Below are positions 53,067 through 61,925 of a stretch of 64,000 nt of DNA, one piece after another. Location of the stretch: the NCBI RefSeq assembly GCF_000026045.1, contig NC_007426.1, positions 2,108,001-2,172,000 on the forward strand, given 5' to 3'. The DNA comes from Natronomonas pharaonis DSM 2160. Lineage in GTDB: Archaea > Halobacteriota > Halobacteria > Halobacteriales > Haloarculaceae. The number at the start of each line of letters is the position of its first letter. Position 1 is the stretch's first letter. The translations under genes and the position numbers were made by a program. The notes under the pieces are model-generated. The model saw nothing but the letters and a program-made list of their open reading frames with translations, did no database searches and was not told the DNA's origin.

Positions 53067-53558
53067 TCAGTCGTCCATTTCGTCGACATCAATCTCGTCC
53101 AGCGCTCGGCTGAAGACTAATCCGAGCGCGAGGTGCTGCTGCATCGCCGCCTGAATCTCGCCCCGGACTGCTTCTGTGTCATCGATAGTGTATTCCTTCG
53201 TCTGGACGAGCTCCCGCATCTCAAGTAGGTCGTCCGCTTCGAGGTCGTGCAGCATCGGATACACTGTTCCGGGGCTCAACTGTGCGCCGAAAAATCGGCT
53301 GAGGTCCTCCATGATGCCTTTCCCGTGGGTGTCCGTCGAACGAAGGCCGACAAGCAAAAGCAGCAGCTCCGGCAGCGACTGCTTGATAAGTCCGTCATCG
53401 ACATGGAGCGTTCCACCCTCGAACAGCGTCTCGGAAGCCTCTGTGACGACCGCTTCGGTCCGTGCCGCCGGGTCGGCGTCGTCGCGTGTTGCGTCCCCGT
53501 CCCCGAGTTCGGTCACCAGCCGCTCCAGCGTCGGTTCGACGTTACCTTGGGAGCTCAT
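53067..53558 (-). CDS. PadR-family transcription regulator
   Basis: A 163-aa protein. The N-terminal 50 residues are acidic, followed by the PadR winged helix (about 55-130) with LPELLLLLVGLRSTDTHGKGI and SPGTVYPMLHDLEADDLL, then a charged helix. PadR proteins repress genes for phenolics, stress or drug export. A TTATATAA box at about 53604-53613 gives a leader of about 20 nt. Divergence is absent here, and the target is not adjacent. Confidence 0.8.
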   Translation of the reverse strand: MSSQGNVEPTLERLVTELGDGDATRDDADPAARTEAVVTEASETLFEGGTLHVDDGLIKQSLPELLLLLVGLRSTDTHGKGIMEDLSRFFGAQLSPGTVYPMLHDLEADDLLEMRELVQTKEYTIDDTEAVRGEIQAAMQQHLALGLVFSRALDEIDVDEMDD

Positions 53559-53686
53559 TCGTCAACCACCTGCGTGTGAGGCATACTCGCACAAAGAGAG
53601 TCATGTTATATAAATGTCCGGTAATGGAAGGTCAACAAAAACAGTGAAAAGAAGGTGCGACGACGGCTGCTCGTGATGCTTGGCGG

Positions 53687-54910
53687 CTACGTGAAAAGAA
53701 TTGGACAGATTAACACACCCATCAGATTCGCCCGTCGCGCCCGGTATCGGGCCGGAACAAGGCCAACAACGGCGGCAGCGGCATACGCTACGACACCGAC
53801 GGCACCGGCAAAGAGAAACGATACTGCCGCGAGGCCACAAAGCAGCGCCACCGAAAGCCGGGCAGGGTCGAGCGCGCCGACGACAGCGAGATATCTGTCG
53901 CCGACGAGTGGAACGGCGACCACGCCAACGAGCGCTGAGACGCCGACCGAAGCGAGCAGGTGGGGGACCGAAAGCGGGACCGACGCCGCCTCGACAGCGA
54001 CGAGAACGCCTGTCCGCGGCGACCCGAGGGCGATGAGCGCAAAGAGCGCAAAGACCGTGTTTGCTGTATTAACGCCGGATGTGGCGACGATGAACCCCCG
54101 GGCACCGTACCGGCCGGGGACGGCAAGCAGCGCAAACGTCGCGGCGATGGCACTGGAGACCGCCGGGACGTAGCCAACAACTGCGCCGGCAGCGGTCCCC
54201 AGTCCCGCGAGTCCGGTGACGCTCCGCCCCGAGGCAGCGATTTCGGGGCCGTCCTGTGGCGGAATGCCGTCGCCGCTAATGGCGTCGACGAGCACCGGCG
54301 CGCCGAAGAGCCCGGCAAAAAGCGGCGCAAGCATTCCGCCAGCAGAAAGCGGCGCTTCGGGCGAAAGCGAAAGCGTCGCGACGCCTAGCAGGCCGCTCAA
54401 CCCGAACGAGACGGCGGCGACGAGCTTGCGACCCGGAGTGGGCTCTGTCAGGACGAGTGCCGCCGCGACAGCCATCAAGACGAGCGATAGGTGTGCCCGA
54501 AGAACGGGCCACACCGCCGTCATCAGCCGCGTTATCGGAACGGCGAGTGGGACCGCAAGCGCGACCGCGATGCCGCTACCGAGTGCCGATAGGCGCAGCG
54601 CTTCACGCCCACGCCCCTCCAACACGAGCCGGTGGCCGGGGAGCGCGGCGACGGCCATCGCCGGGTCGGGGACGCCGAGCGCGAGCGTCGGGACGATTTC
54701 GAGGAACGTGTGGACAACCCCAGCGGAAAGCATCGCCATCCCGACGTACAGCGGCGGCCCCGGTACCGACGGGGCAATGCCAGCAAGCAGCAGCGCCATG
54801 TTGTTGGCGTGCAGTCCCGGGACAAGCCCGCTCGCGGTGCCGAGCGCGATGCCCGCCGCGACGAACCCGAGGGCGACTGCCGTCTCTCTCGGCGCGAGAA
54901 CCACTTCCAT
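53687..54910 (-). CDS. TctA-like (DUF112) transporter subunit
   Basis: A 407-aa polytopic membrane protein resembling tripartite tricarboxylate transporter permeases. The N-terminus carries GTASGLVPGLHANNMALLLAG, close to the family signature GxxxGxxPGxH. About 10-11 helices. No TctB or TctC binding protein is nearby, so it probably works as the archaeal single-component version. Substrate unknown. Confidence 0.8.
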   Translation of the reverse strand: MEVVLAPRETAVALGFVAAGIALGTASGLVPGLHANNMALLLAGIAPSVPGPPLYVGMAMLSAGVVHTFLEIVPTLALGVPDPAMAVAALPGHRLVLEGRGREALRLSALGSGIAVALAVPLAVPITRLMTAVWPVLRAHLSLVLMAVAAALVLTEPTPGRKLVAAVSFGLSGLLGVATLSLSPEAPLSAGGMLAPLFAGLFGAPVLVDAISGDGIPPQDGPEIAASGRSVTGLAGLGTAAGAVVGYVPAVSSAIAATFALLAVPGRYGARGFIVATSGVNTANTVFALFALIALGSPRTGVLVAVEAASVPLSVPHLLASVGVSALVGVVAVPLVGDRYLAVVGALDPARLSVALLCGLAAVSFLFAGAVGVVAYAAAAVVGLVPARYRARRANLMGVLICPILFT

Positions 54911-55015
54911 CGGAGCGTCTGGCGTCGCTATCCTACATAAGCCGCCGGGAGCGACACGGCCGGGCCGGTAGCTGTCGCTGGGTGAGAGAAAAAACGGGAG
55001 AAGGTGGTGTCGGCG

Positions 55016-55366
55016 TTATCCGAACAGTTCGCCGAGGCCTTCGCCGCCGTCCTCGTCGTCGCCGTCGTCTTCGGCTTCCTCTTCGGCTTCCTCGGCCTCG
55101 TCGGCGTCGCCGCCTTCGTCGGCTTCCTCGGCCTCGTCGGCCTCGGCAGCGCCGCCCGCGGCAGCGCCACCAGCGCCGCCAGCGGGGACGGCTGCGGCCG
55201 TCTCGATGGCCTCCTCGACGTCGACGTCCTCGAGTGCGGCGACAAGCGCCTTCACACGGGACTCTTCGACGTCGACGCCGGCCGCGTCGAGAACGTCAGT
55301 GAGGTTGTCTTCGTTGAGCTCTTCGCCAGATTCGTGCAGGATGAGTGCTGCGTAAACGTATTCCAT
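55016..55366 (-). CDS. rpl12: Ribosomal protein L12 (P1)
   Basis: A 116-aa acidic stalk protein: an N-terminal helical dimerisation domain (1-60, [19 protein letters not shown]), an Ala/Gly hinge, a long Glu/Asp-rich stretch and the conserved end GLGELFG that contacts translation factors. It follows L10 by 6 bp in the L1-L10-L12 unit. Confidence 0.97.
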   Translation of the reverse strand: MEYVYAALILHESGEELNEDNLTDVLDAAGVDVEESRVKALVAALEDVDVEEAIETAAAVPAGGAGGAAAGGAAEADEAEEADEGGDADEAEEAEEEAEDDGDDEDGGEGLGELFG

Positions 55367-55372
55367 TGTAAA

Positions 55373-56437
55373 TCACCCGAACATGTCGCCGAGCGCGTCG
55401 CCACCGTCGCCGTCTTCCTCGTCGGCGTCGTCGGCGTCGTCGGCATCGTCAGCATCGTCAGCATCGCTTTCGTCTGTCTGTTCTACGTTGCCGGTATCGT
55501 CCTCGTCGTCAGCCTCGGCAGCCGAATCGGCTGCAGCCGGCTGTTCGACGTCCTGGAGTTCCTCCGGGAGCGCCTCCTCGTCGTCGATCTGGGCCGCGAG
55601 CGCACGAACCTGTGCGTCGGCCTTCGAGACGAGGTCGTCGGCGAGGTCGGGGCTCTCGACAGCAGCCGACAGCCCGACGGATTTGGCTTCGCCAGCGGCC
55701 TTCGCAAGCATCGACGGCGCGGTGCGCGCGGTCGGATACTCGGCGTTGACCGAGAGGTTGCGAGCGGCGCTTGCGGCCGACTCGATGTCGGTCCGGTAGG
55801 ACTCGACATCGATGTCGAGTTCCTCGGGGGAGAACAGCACGCCCTCCGAAGAGACACCGCGGAGGTCAAGGCCGACCTCCTTCGGCTCGATACCGAGCTC
55901 GCTCAGGACGTTCGATAGGTCCGAGGAGACCTCCTCGCCGGCCGAAAGGACCGTCGAATCCTCAACGACCTTGATGGAGCCGCCCTCGATGCGGGCGTTG
56001 GCGCCGACCTGCTGGAGGTCGCCGACGAACGGCCCGGGGTCGACGCCGGTGTCGCCCTCCGGAATGACGATGTCGTTGGGGGCGACCTCGCCAGCGTTGA
56101 TGGGCGCGGGCGTCTTGGACTCTTCGAGCTGCTGGTAGAGTCCGAAGGGGTTGTCGTTCGTGCCGATGAGCCCGACCTGCCCTTCGACGTGCTCGACGAG
56201 TTCTCCGAGGCCGTCGCCGCCCTCGTTGAGAGCCCGTTCCATCAGGGTGTTCCGCGAGACGCGCAGCGCAGCGGTGCCGTGTAGGTCACGGCGCATGTCC
56301 TGCAGCTGGCGGCTCGGAATGCCGGTGATATCGACGACACCGACGGACTCGTAGCGTTCGAGGAACGCCACGAGCTCGTCAATTTCTTCCTGCTTCCACT
56401 CAGGGATCGTCTCGGTTTTGCGAGCTTCGGCGCTCAT
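55373..56437 (-). CDS. rplP0: Ribosomal protein L10 (P0)
   Basis: A 354-aa protein, stalk base: L10 core (1-230), helical spine binding L12 dimers (about 230-300) and an acidic C-terminus ending GDALGDMFG, the same factor-contact motif as L12. The ATG overlaps the L1 stop by 4 bp. Confidence 0.97.
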   Translation of the reverse strand: MSAEARKTETIPEWKQEEIDELVAFLERYESVGVVDITGIPSRQLQDMRRDLHGTAALRVSRNTLMERALNEGGDGLGELVEHVEGQVGLIGTNDNPFGLYQQLEESKTPAPINAGEVAPNDIVIPEGDTGVDPGPFVGDLQQVGANARIEGGSIKVVEDSTVLSAGEEVSSDLSNVLSELGIEPKEVGLDLRGVSSEGVLFSPEELDIDVESYRTDIESAASAARNLSVNAEYPTARTAPSMLAKAAGEAKSVGLSAAVESPDLADDLVSKADAQVRALAAQIDDEEALPEELQDVEQPAAADSAAEADDEDDTGNVEQTDESDADDADDADDADDADEEDGDGGDALGDMFG

Positions 56438-57072
56438 GCGGGCACCTCCACAGCTGGCCCCATCGTCGTCTTAACGTACACCGTATCGATGTTCTGGGGG
56501 CCTTTTTCCAGATCCGTGAACAGGCGTCGAAGGATGACGTCGACGTTGTCGGCGATAGCATCGGCGTCCATATCCTCCGCGCCGACGCGCGTGTGGAACG
56601 TGCGCCGTTCGCCGGACCGGACCTGTACGGTGTTCTTCATCCGGTTGACCGTCTCGACGACATCGTCGTCGGGCTGCAGGGGCGTCGGCATCTTCCCTCG
56701 GGGGCCGAGCACGGTCCCGAGGTACCGACCGATGTCCTGCATCAGGTCAGCCTCCGCGATGAAGAAGTCGGTCTCATCAGCGAGATCTTTCGCCGCATTG
56801 TCGTCGTCTCCGAGGTCTTCGAGGTCGTCGCTGTCGAGTACATCGTCAGCAACGTCCTCGGCACGGAGGGCGGTTTCGCCCTCTGCGAAGACGACGATAT
56901 GCGTGTCCTGGCCCGTACCCGAAGGTAGGACGATGCTCTCGTCCACCCGGTTGTTGGGGTCTGCTAGGTCTAGGTCGCGCAGGTTGATAGCGAGGTCGAC
57001 CGTCTCACGGAAGTTCCGCTCGGGTGACTCGCTCATTGCGCGAGATACTGCGTCCTCTATCGAATCTGCCAT
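56434..57072 (-). CDS. rpl1: Ribosomal protein L1
   Basis: A 212-aa L1-stalk protein binding 23S rRNA and, in many archaea and bacteria, its own mRNA. It shows [31 protein letters not shown] and RNMKNT-like [13 protein letters not shown] signatures. First gene of the L1-L10-L12 operon. It has a structured leader with an L1-binding-like motif and Shine-Dalgarno, unusual for this largely leaderless genome. Confidence 0.96.
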   Translation of the reverse strand: MADSIEDAVSRAMSESPERNFRETVDLAINLRDLDLADPNNRVDESIVLPSGTGQDTHIVVFAEGETALRAEDVADDVLDSDDLEDLGDDDNAAKDLADETDFFIAEADLMQDIGRYLGTVLGPRGKMPTPLQPDDDVVETVNRMKNTVQVRSGERRTFHTRVGAEDMDADAIADNVDVILRRLFTDLEKGPQNIDTVYVKTTMGPAVEVPA

Positions 57073-57166
57073 CGTTCACCTCCGTAGTTGCAGCCACATG
57101 GGCTACTACGGCGTGAAACAGGCTACGCCTGTCTCATTTCGAGGGATGGGGATGACCTACTTAAGG
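57073..57166 (-). promoter_or_regulatory. L1 operon promoter and leader with L1-binding-like motif
   Basis: A CTTAAGTAG box (57157-57166) predicts a start near 57137, giving a leader of about 65-70 nt. It has a 9-bp hairpin (57115-57135), then a stem of 7 bp and 4 bp (57082-57111) separated by a 3-nt one-sided bulge: CCGUAGU-AGCC-loop-GGCU-GCA-ACUACGG in RNA. The lower stem touches the Shine-Dalgarno GGAGGTGA (57076-57083). A short leader and L1 autoregulation are known in archaea; this motif fits that mechanism. Confidence 0.65.
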
Positions 57167-57258
57167 CCGTCGAACCAGCGGCGGTATGCCGACCGCTCCC
57201 ATCGGTAGCGACAGCGATATCGCACGCGGCGAGAAGCGAATAAAGAGCGACGCTCGGC

Positions 57259-57750
57259 TTAGGCCGCCGGCTCGGCTTCGGCGAAGACGTCGTCGAACTC
57301 GCCGTTGTCGAGCCGCTGGTTGAACGTTCGGGCGTCCTCGCCCTCGATGGTAACACCGAGGGAAACGCAGGTGCCGGCGACTTCCTTGGCGGCGTTGCGG
57401 GTGTCGTAAGCAAGCAGGTCAGGGAGCTTCTGCTCTGCGACCGTCTTGAGCTGTTCGGCGGACATGTCGGCGACGAACTCCTCGTTGGGCTCGCCGGAGC
57501 CGGTCTCGAAGTCGAGTTCGTCCTTGATAAGCGCCGCCGTCGGCGGGACACCGACGTCGATATCGAAGGAACCGTCGTCATCGTAGTCGATGGTGACGGG
57601 GACTTCGGTGCCGTCGAAGGCTTCAGTCTGGTCGTTAATCTCGTTGACAACCGCTTGCACGTCAACCGGCGTCGGGCCGAGTTCGGGGCCGAGCGGCGGC
57701 CCGGGGTCGGCCTGCCCGCCGGCGACGAGCACTTCGATAGTTCCAGCCAT
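57259..57750 (-). CDS. rpl11: Ribosomal protein L11
   Basis: A 163-aa protein of the GTPase-associated centre. It has GGQADPGPPLGPELGPTPVDV near 10, the usual L11 proline-rich hinge, and EVAGTCVSLGVTIEG near the end. The ATG at 57750 has a CTTAAAG box about 25 bp upstream. It is separated from L1 by a 186-bp gap with its own promoter, as in other haloarchaea where L11 is a separate unit. Confidence 0.96.
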   Translation of the reverse strand: MAGTIEVLVAGGQADPGPPLGPELGPTPVDVQAVVNEINDQTEAFDGTEVPVTIDYDDDGSFDIDVGVPPTAALIKDELDFETGSGEPNEEFVADMSAEQLKTVAEQKLPDLLAYDTRNAAKEVAGTCVSLGVTIEGEDARTFNQRLDNGEFDDVFAEAEPAA

Positions 57751-57862
57751 ACACGAACGGAGTGTCCGGGCGACTTTAAGGGTTGTCGATTCGTTCCGAC
57801 GTGGGACTGTCGGACACCCGCTGCTGGTTTCGGCGGTGGTGGAGTCGCCGATAACAGCCGTC

Positions 57863-58027
57863 TCAGGCGCTAACCACAAAGAGCCCGAAGACAGCCGCCG
57901 CGACGAGCACGCCGCCGACCCACCGGAGCCCGTAGTCGAACGCCGTCGAAAACACGATGTGGAAGACGCCGACGAACGCGAGGCCGACACAGGCGAGCGA
58001 GTACGCGAGCTTCTGCTTGCTCTCCAT
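57863..58027 (-). CDS. Small two-helix membrane protein
   Basis: A 54-aa protein with two hydrophobic helices (about 8-28 and 34-54). It starts MESKQKLAYSLACVG at the ATG 58027; a CTATGGC box lies about 27 bp upstream. An upstream ATG at 58054 would overlap the box. Function unknown. It is divergent from the GTPase gene 103 bp away. Confidence 0.55.
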   Translation of the reverse strand: MESKQKLAYSLACVGLAFVGVFHIVFSTAFDYGLRWVGGVLVAAAVFGLFVVSA

Positions 58028-58130
58028 GCAGCACCGTTGCGGCTCGAAGGCCATAGCCCTGTACGTTCCCGAAGCCGAGACGGCCGGCCAACCGAACGGC
58101 TTTTTCCGCGGGGACGTTAGGACTCACCCA

Positions 58131-59246
58131 ATGGGGCTCAAAGAGGAAATCGAGGCGATAGAGGAGGAAATCGCCAACACCCCGTACAACAAATCGACCG
58201 AGCAGCATATCGGTCGGCTGAAAGCCAAGCTCTCCGAAAAGAAGGAGAAGCTAGAGCGACGGCAGTCGTCAGGAAGCGGTGGTGGTGGGTACGCCGTCGA
58301 GAAACACGGCGATGCGACCGTCGCGTTGGTCGGCTTTCCCTCTGTCGGCAAGTCGACACTGCTGAACGCCCTGACGAACGCCGAAAGCGAGACGGGCTCC
58401 TACGAGTTCACGACGCTGGATGTAAACCCAGGGATGCTGGAATACCGCGGGGCGAACCTCCAGCTGCTCGACGTGCCGGGGCTCATCGAAGGGGCCGCCG
58501 AGGGCCGTGGCGGCGGCCAGGCGGTCCTGTCGGTGGTTCGGACTGCCGACCTCGTGTTGTTCGTCCTCTCGGCGTTCGAAATCGACCAATACGAGCGGCT
58601 TAGCACGGAGCTGTACAACAACAAGGTTCGTCTCGATACGGAGCCCGTTCAGGTCAACATCCGCAAAAAGCACAAGGGCGGCATCAATCTCACCACCTCT
58701 GACAGGGTGAGCCTCGACGACGAAACGATAATGGGGGTGCTCAGACAGTACGAGTACGTCAACGCCGACGTGACCATCCGCGAAGACCTCACCATCGACC
58801 AACTCGTCGACGCGCTACAGGACAACCGCGAGTACCTCCCCTCCGCGGTCGCGGTCAACAAGGTCGACCTCATAGAACCCAACTACGTCGAGACGGTAAA
58901 GGAGAACCTTCGCGCCCACGATATCGACCCCGAGGAGGCGGTCTTCATCAGCGCCGAGAAAGAGAAGGGACTCGAATCACTGAAAGAGACTATTTGGGAG
59001 AAGTTGGGCCTCATCCGGATTTACATGGACAAGCCCGGCCGGGGCATCGACCGGGACGAACCGCTCATCCTGACTGAATCGGAAAACACTGTCGACGATG
59101 CGCTCCAGAAGCTCGGGGGGAGCTTCGACGACCGGTTCCGCTTTGCACGCGTAACCGGCCCGTCCGCCAAGCATGACGAACAACAGGTCGGCCGCGACCA
59201 CGAGCTACAGGACGAGGACGTGCTGCGAATCGTCGCCCGGAAGTAG
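58131..59246 (+). CDS. DRG-family GTPase
   Basis: A 371-aa Obg-like GTPase: N-terminal coiled coil (1-45), G domain with G1 GFPSVGKST, G3 DVPG, and G4 NKVD, an inserted S5D2L-type segment (about 175-250), and a C-terminal TGS domain (about 290-371). Archaeal DRG binds ribosomes or mRNA and is thought to help translation. Its stop is 10 bp from the convergent lipoprotein gene. Confidence 0.93.
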   Translation: MGLKEEIEAIEEEIANTPYNKSTEQHIGRLKAKLSEKKEKLERRQSSGSGGGGYAVEKHGDATVALVGFPSVGKSTLLNALTNAESETGSYEFTTLDVNPGMLEYRGANLQLLDVPGLIEGAAEGRGGGQAVLSVVRTADLVLFVLSAFEIDQYERLSTELYNNKVRLDTEPVQVNIRKKHKGGINLTTSDRVSLDDETIMGVLRQYEYVNADVTIREDLTIDQLVDALQDNREYLPSAVAVNKVDLIEPNYVETVKENLRAHDIDPEEAVFISAEKEKGLESLKETIWEKLGLIRIYMDKPGRGIDRDEPLILTESENTVDDALQKLGGSFDDRFRFARVTGPSAKHDEQQVGRDHELQDEDVLRIVARK

Positions 59247-59255
59247 AGCCGACAG

Positions 59256-60419
59256 TTAGTCGTCTGCCGGCACCCGCCAGCGGCCGTCGACGGTGAGCCG
59301 GTCGCCGTCGATGTCGATGTCGCGGGTGCTCGCTGAGGTGCCGATATCGTTTTCGTGGGCCGCCCGCTCCGGCGCGTCACCCTCGGGATAGACCGCTGCG
59401 AGCGTCGCCGACCCCTCCTCCGGTCCAAGCGTCAACGAACTCACGAGGCCAGTAGCCGCATCGAGCGATTCGCCGCCCTCGATTGCCGTCTCTGCTGCGG
59501 CCTCGTCGGGGTCGATGCCCCACGCGCCGAGTGTGATGTGGCCCTCGCCCGCGGTCGCCAGCGCCCACGCGGCATCGTCGTCGCCGGTAAGTCCCGATTC
59601 GTCGCCGGCGACGATGTCGAGGGCAGCATCGATATCGCCTTCATCAGTCAACGAAACGACAACGACATCGTCGGCGACAGCGAACGCGAGCCCCTCGGTG
59701 CCGAAGAGTCCGTCGTCGGTCCCCTCGTAGACATCGAACGCGCCGCGCTCGTCGGCGAGTTCGAAGCCGTCGCTCGCGGCGACAATCGCTCGTGCGTCGA
59801 AGGCTCCGCGGAAGACACCGACGCCGTCGGCGACGAGTATCGAGTCGATGCGGACCGACTCGTCGATGTCGGTCCCGCCATCGTCCTCATCAGCCGGGGC
59901 GTCAGCATCGCCATCGGCCCCGCCGTTTGCTTCGTCCCCGTCGGCGATGTCGTCCCCGGAGCCGTCCTCGGGCTCCGCTTCGGTATCGGGAACATCGTCG
60001 CCGAACGGCGCAAGCAGTTCGTCGCCGAAGCCGTAGGGGGCAGCACCGAAGCTGACCGTGAGCGAAGCGACCAACAGCCCGCCGATGGGGTACCCAATCA
60101 GCGGGTCGACTTCCGCGACGGTCCCGTCAACTCCGAGGCTCGGGTCGACGGCATCCGGAAGTTCCTCCGCGTACGGTCGGTCGCCGTCGTCGGTTCGAAG
60201 CCACTCGGCGTCGAGATGGACCGCGAAGACGCCGTCACCGTCAGCAGCCAGCATGTCATCGGCGTAGGCGGGCGGGTCCTCGCCGAGGACGCCCGAACAA
60301 CCAGCGAGGGCTGCAACCGCGGCTGCTCCCGTCGCTCCGAGAACGGTGCGTCGGGTCGGCTGGAGCTTTCGGTTGTCCGGCGGCGAGTCCTCGGCTCGGC
60401 GGCGAGTGTCGTCTACCAT
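59256..60419 (-). CDS. Tat lipoprotein of unknown function
   Basis: A 387-aa protein. MVDDTRRR..TRRTVLGATG carries a twin-arginine, a hydrophobic stretch and lipobox LAGC near residue 42. The mature part is acidic with an Asp/Gly linker of about 45 aa (about 150-195) splitting two halves. No known domain. The longer frame upstream to 61517 is antisense to the glyoxalase gene and not used. A CTATACGG box lies about 27 bp before the ATG at 60419. Confidence 0.75.
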   Translation of the reverse strand: MVDDTRRRAEDSPPDNRKLQPTRRTVLGATGAAAVAALAGCSGVLGEDPPAYADDMLAADGDGVFAVHLDAEWLRTDDGDRPYAEELPDAVDPSLGVDGTVAEVDPLIGYPIGGLLVASLTVSFGAAPYGFGDELLAPFGDDVPDTEAEPEDGSGDDIADGDEANGGADGDADAPADEDDGGTDIDESVRIDSILVADGVGVFRGAFDARAIVAASDGFELADERGAFDVYEGTDDGLFGTEGLAFAVADDVVVVSLTDEGDIDAALDIVAGDESGLTGDDDAAWALATAGEGHITLGAWGIDPDEAAAETAIEGGESLDAATGLVSSLTLGPEEGSATLAAVYPEGDAPERAAHENDIGTSASTRDIDIDGDRLTVDGRWRVPADD

Positions 60420-60539
60420 CGTCCGAGTGGAGCGACGCCGGCAAGCCGTATAGGTCGTGTGGCCGTCCACACCGGGTGCCTTTTGTGGTCGACGGGGGTT
60501 TCCGGCATCCTTTCGGTGCTGGCGGCGCTTCCGTCCCAC

Positions 60540-61295
60540 ATGGACGGCATACTCGACCACACGATGATTCGCGTCGAAGACCTCGATGCGTCGCTGGAGT
60601 GGTACACCACGCACCTCAACTACGAGGAGAAGGGCCGCTGGGAGGCCGAGACGTTCACCAACGTCTATCTCGGTCCGGAGGACGCCGGCGACGCTGCCGC
60701 ACGTCTGGAATTGACCTACAACCACGACGGCCGCAGCTACACGATGGGCGACGCGTGGGGCCACATCGCCGTTCGGGTACCGGACGTCGAGGCCGCATAC
60801 GATGAACTGATGCAAAGCGGTGTCGAGGATTACCGACCGCCCGCGGAGAATCCAGGGTATGCGTTCGTTACGGACCCCGACGGCCACGAGGTCGAAATCG
60901 TCGAACGCGACTACGGGACCAAGTGGTCGCTGGACCACACGATGCTGCGCGTCGAGGATGTCAACGCCGCCCTCGGCTACTGGATACGGACGTTCGAGTA
61001 CGAACCGACCGGCCGCTGGGAAGCAGATAGCTTCGCGAACTACTTTGTCAGTCCCCAAGACGCTCCGGCGGAGGCGATGGACATCGAACTGACCTACAAC
61101 TACGACGGCCGTAGCTACACGATGGGCGACGCGTGGGGCCACGTCGCCGTTCGCTGTGCTGACCTCCAGTCGGCGTGGGAGACGCTGCAGGAACGCGAGG
61201 CACCGGACTACCGCGACCCCGAATCCTGTGACAACCGCTATGCGTTCACCAAAGCCCCCGACGGCCACGAAATAGAGATTCTCCCGACGGAGTAG
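60540..61295 (+). CDS. Tandem glyoxalase-fold protein
   Basis: A 251-aa protein made of two VOC (glyoxalase I) domains (1-125 and 130-250), each starting DHTM.RVED and containing GRSYTMGDAWGH followed by GHE-type Glu (GHEVEIVE and GHEIEILP). Metal ligands His/Glu are present in both. It is the fused form of the usual homodimer, so it probably isomerises methylglyoxal-thiol adducts; haloarchaea lack glutathione, so the thiol differs. The two domains share a 40-bp DNA repeat with one mismatch. Confidence 0.9.
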   Translation: MDGILDHTMIRVEDLDASLEWYTTHLNYEEKGRWEAETFTNVYLGPEDAGDAAARLELTYNHDGRSYTMGDAWGHIAVRVPDVEAAYDELMQSGVEDYRPPAENPGYAFVTDPDGHEVEIVERDYGTKWSLDHTMLRVEDVNAALGYWIRTFEYEPTGRWEADSFANYFVSPQDAPAEAMDIELTYNYDGRSYTMGDAWGHVAVRCADLQSAWETLQEREAPDYRDPESCDNRYAFTKAPDGHEIEILPTE

Positions 61296-61331
61296 CCCGA
61301 CCAGCGGCCCGAGGGACCGCTCACCGAACCG

Positions 61332-61856
61332 ATGCAACCGATTGTCCACCCCGTTGTCGGCTATCTCTGCTATGCGGGGTACGTGCGCGCCAGCGACGGA
61401 GAAGCGCCGCAGGGAGAGCTGACGGTCGTTGCCGTGTTCGCTGCGGTGCTTCCGGACCTGATCGACCAGCCGCTGTGGCTCATCGGTGTCACGCCGGTCG
61501 GACGCACGGTCGCACACTCGCTTTTTGGCGGCGCCCTGCTTGTCGGGGCTGTCGGTCTACTCGCCCGTCGGCGGGGCCGCACTGATATCGGCGTCGCGTT
61601 CGCAATCGGCTATGCGTCGCACATTGCGGCGGACATCCCGTGGCACGTGCTGGCCGGCGACTACCACGAACTCGGGTTCCTGCTGTGGCCGGTGACGGGG
61701 ATGCCGGCGTACTCGGGGGTAAAATCACTCGGCACGGTCGGTGCAGTCGACATCACGACGCTGTGGCTGGAAGCTATACTGTTCGTCGCTGGCGCGGCGC
61801 TTTGGTGGAACGACGGCTGCCCGGGGGTCGAGGTCGTCCGCCGATACGTTGGCTGA
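61332..61856 (+). CDS. Membrane-bound metal-dependent hydrolase-like protein
   Basis: A 174-aa protein with about four helices and the YdjM/DUF457 pattern: an early His (VHPVVGYLCYAG), PDLIDQPLW, HSLFGG and SHIAADIPWHV, which supply the metal-binding His/Asp set. It follows the glyoxalase by 36 bp on the same strand. The substrate is unknown for this family. Confidence 0.7.
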   Translation: MQPIVHPVVGYLCYAGYVRASDGEAPQGELTVVAVFAAVLPDLIDQPLWLIGVTPVGRTVAHSLFGGALLVGAVGLLARRRGRTDIGVAFAIGYASHIAADIPWHVLAGDYHELGFLLWPVTGMPAYSGVKSLGTVGAVDITTLWLEAILFVAGAALWWNDGCPGVEVVRRYVG

Positions 61857-61925
61857 TGGCCGTATCGCTCACGCATCGTCATCGCTCGCCCTCGGAGTCG
61901 ATGGCGACCCATCAGCGGACGGGCC

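Noticed and set aside
59355-60539. N-terminal extension of the glyoxalase
   Set aside because: The upstream frame lies antisense to the lipoprotein gene and has no conserved domain; the VOC domain starts at 60540.
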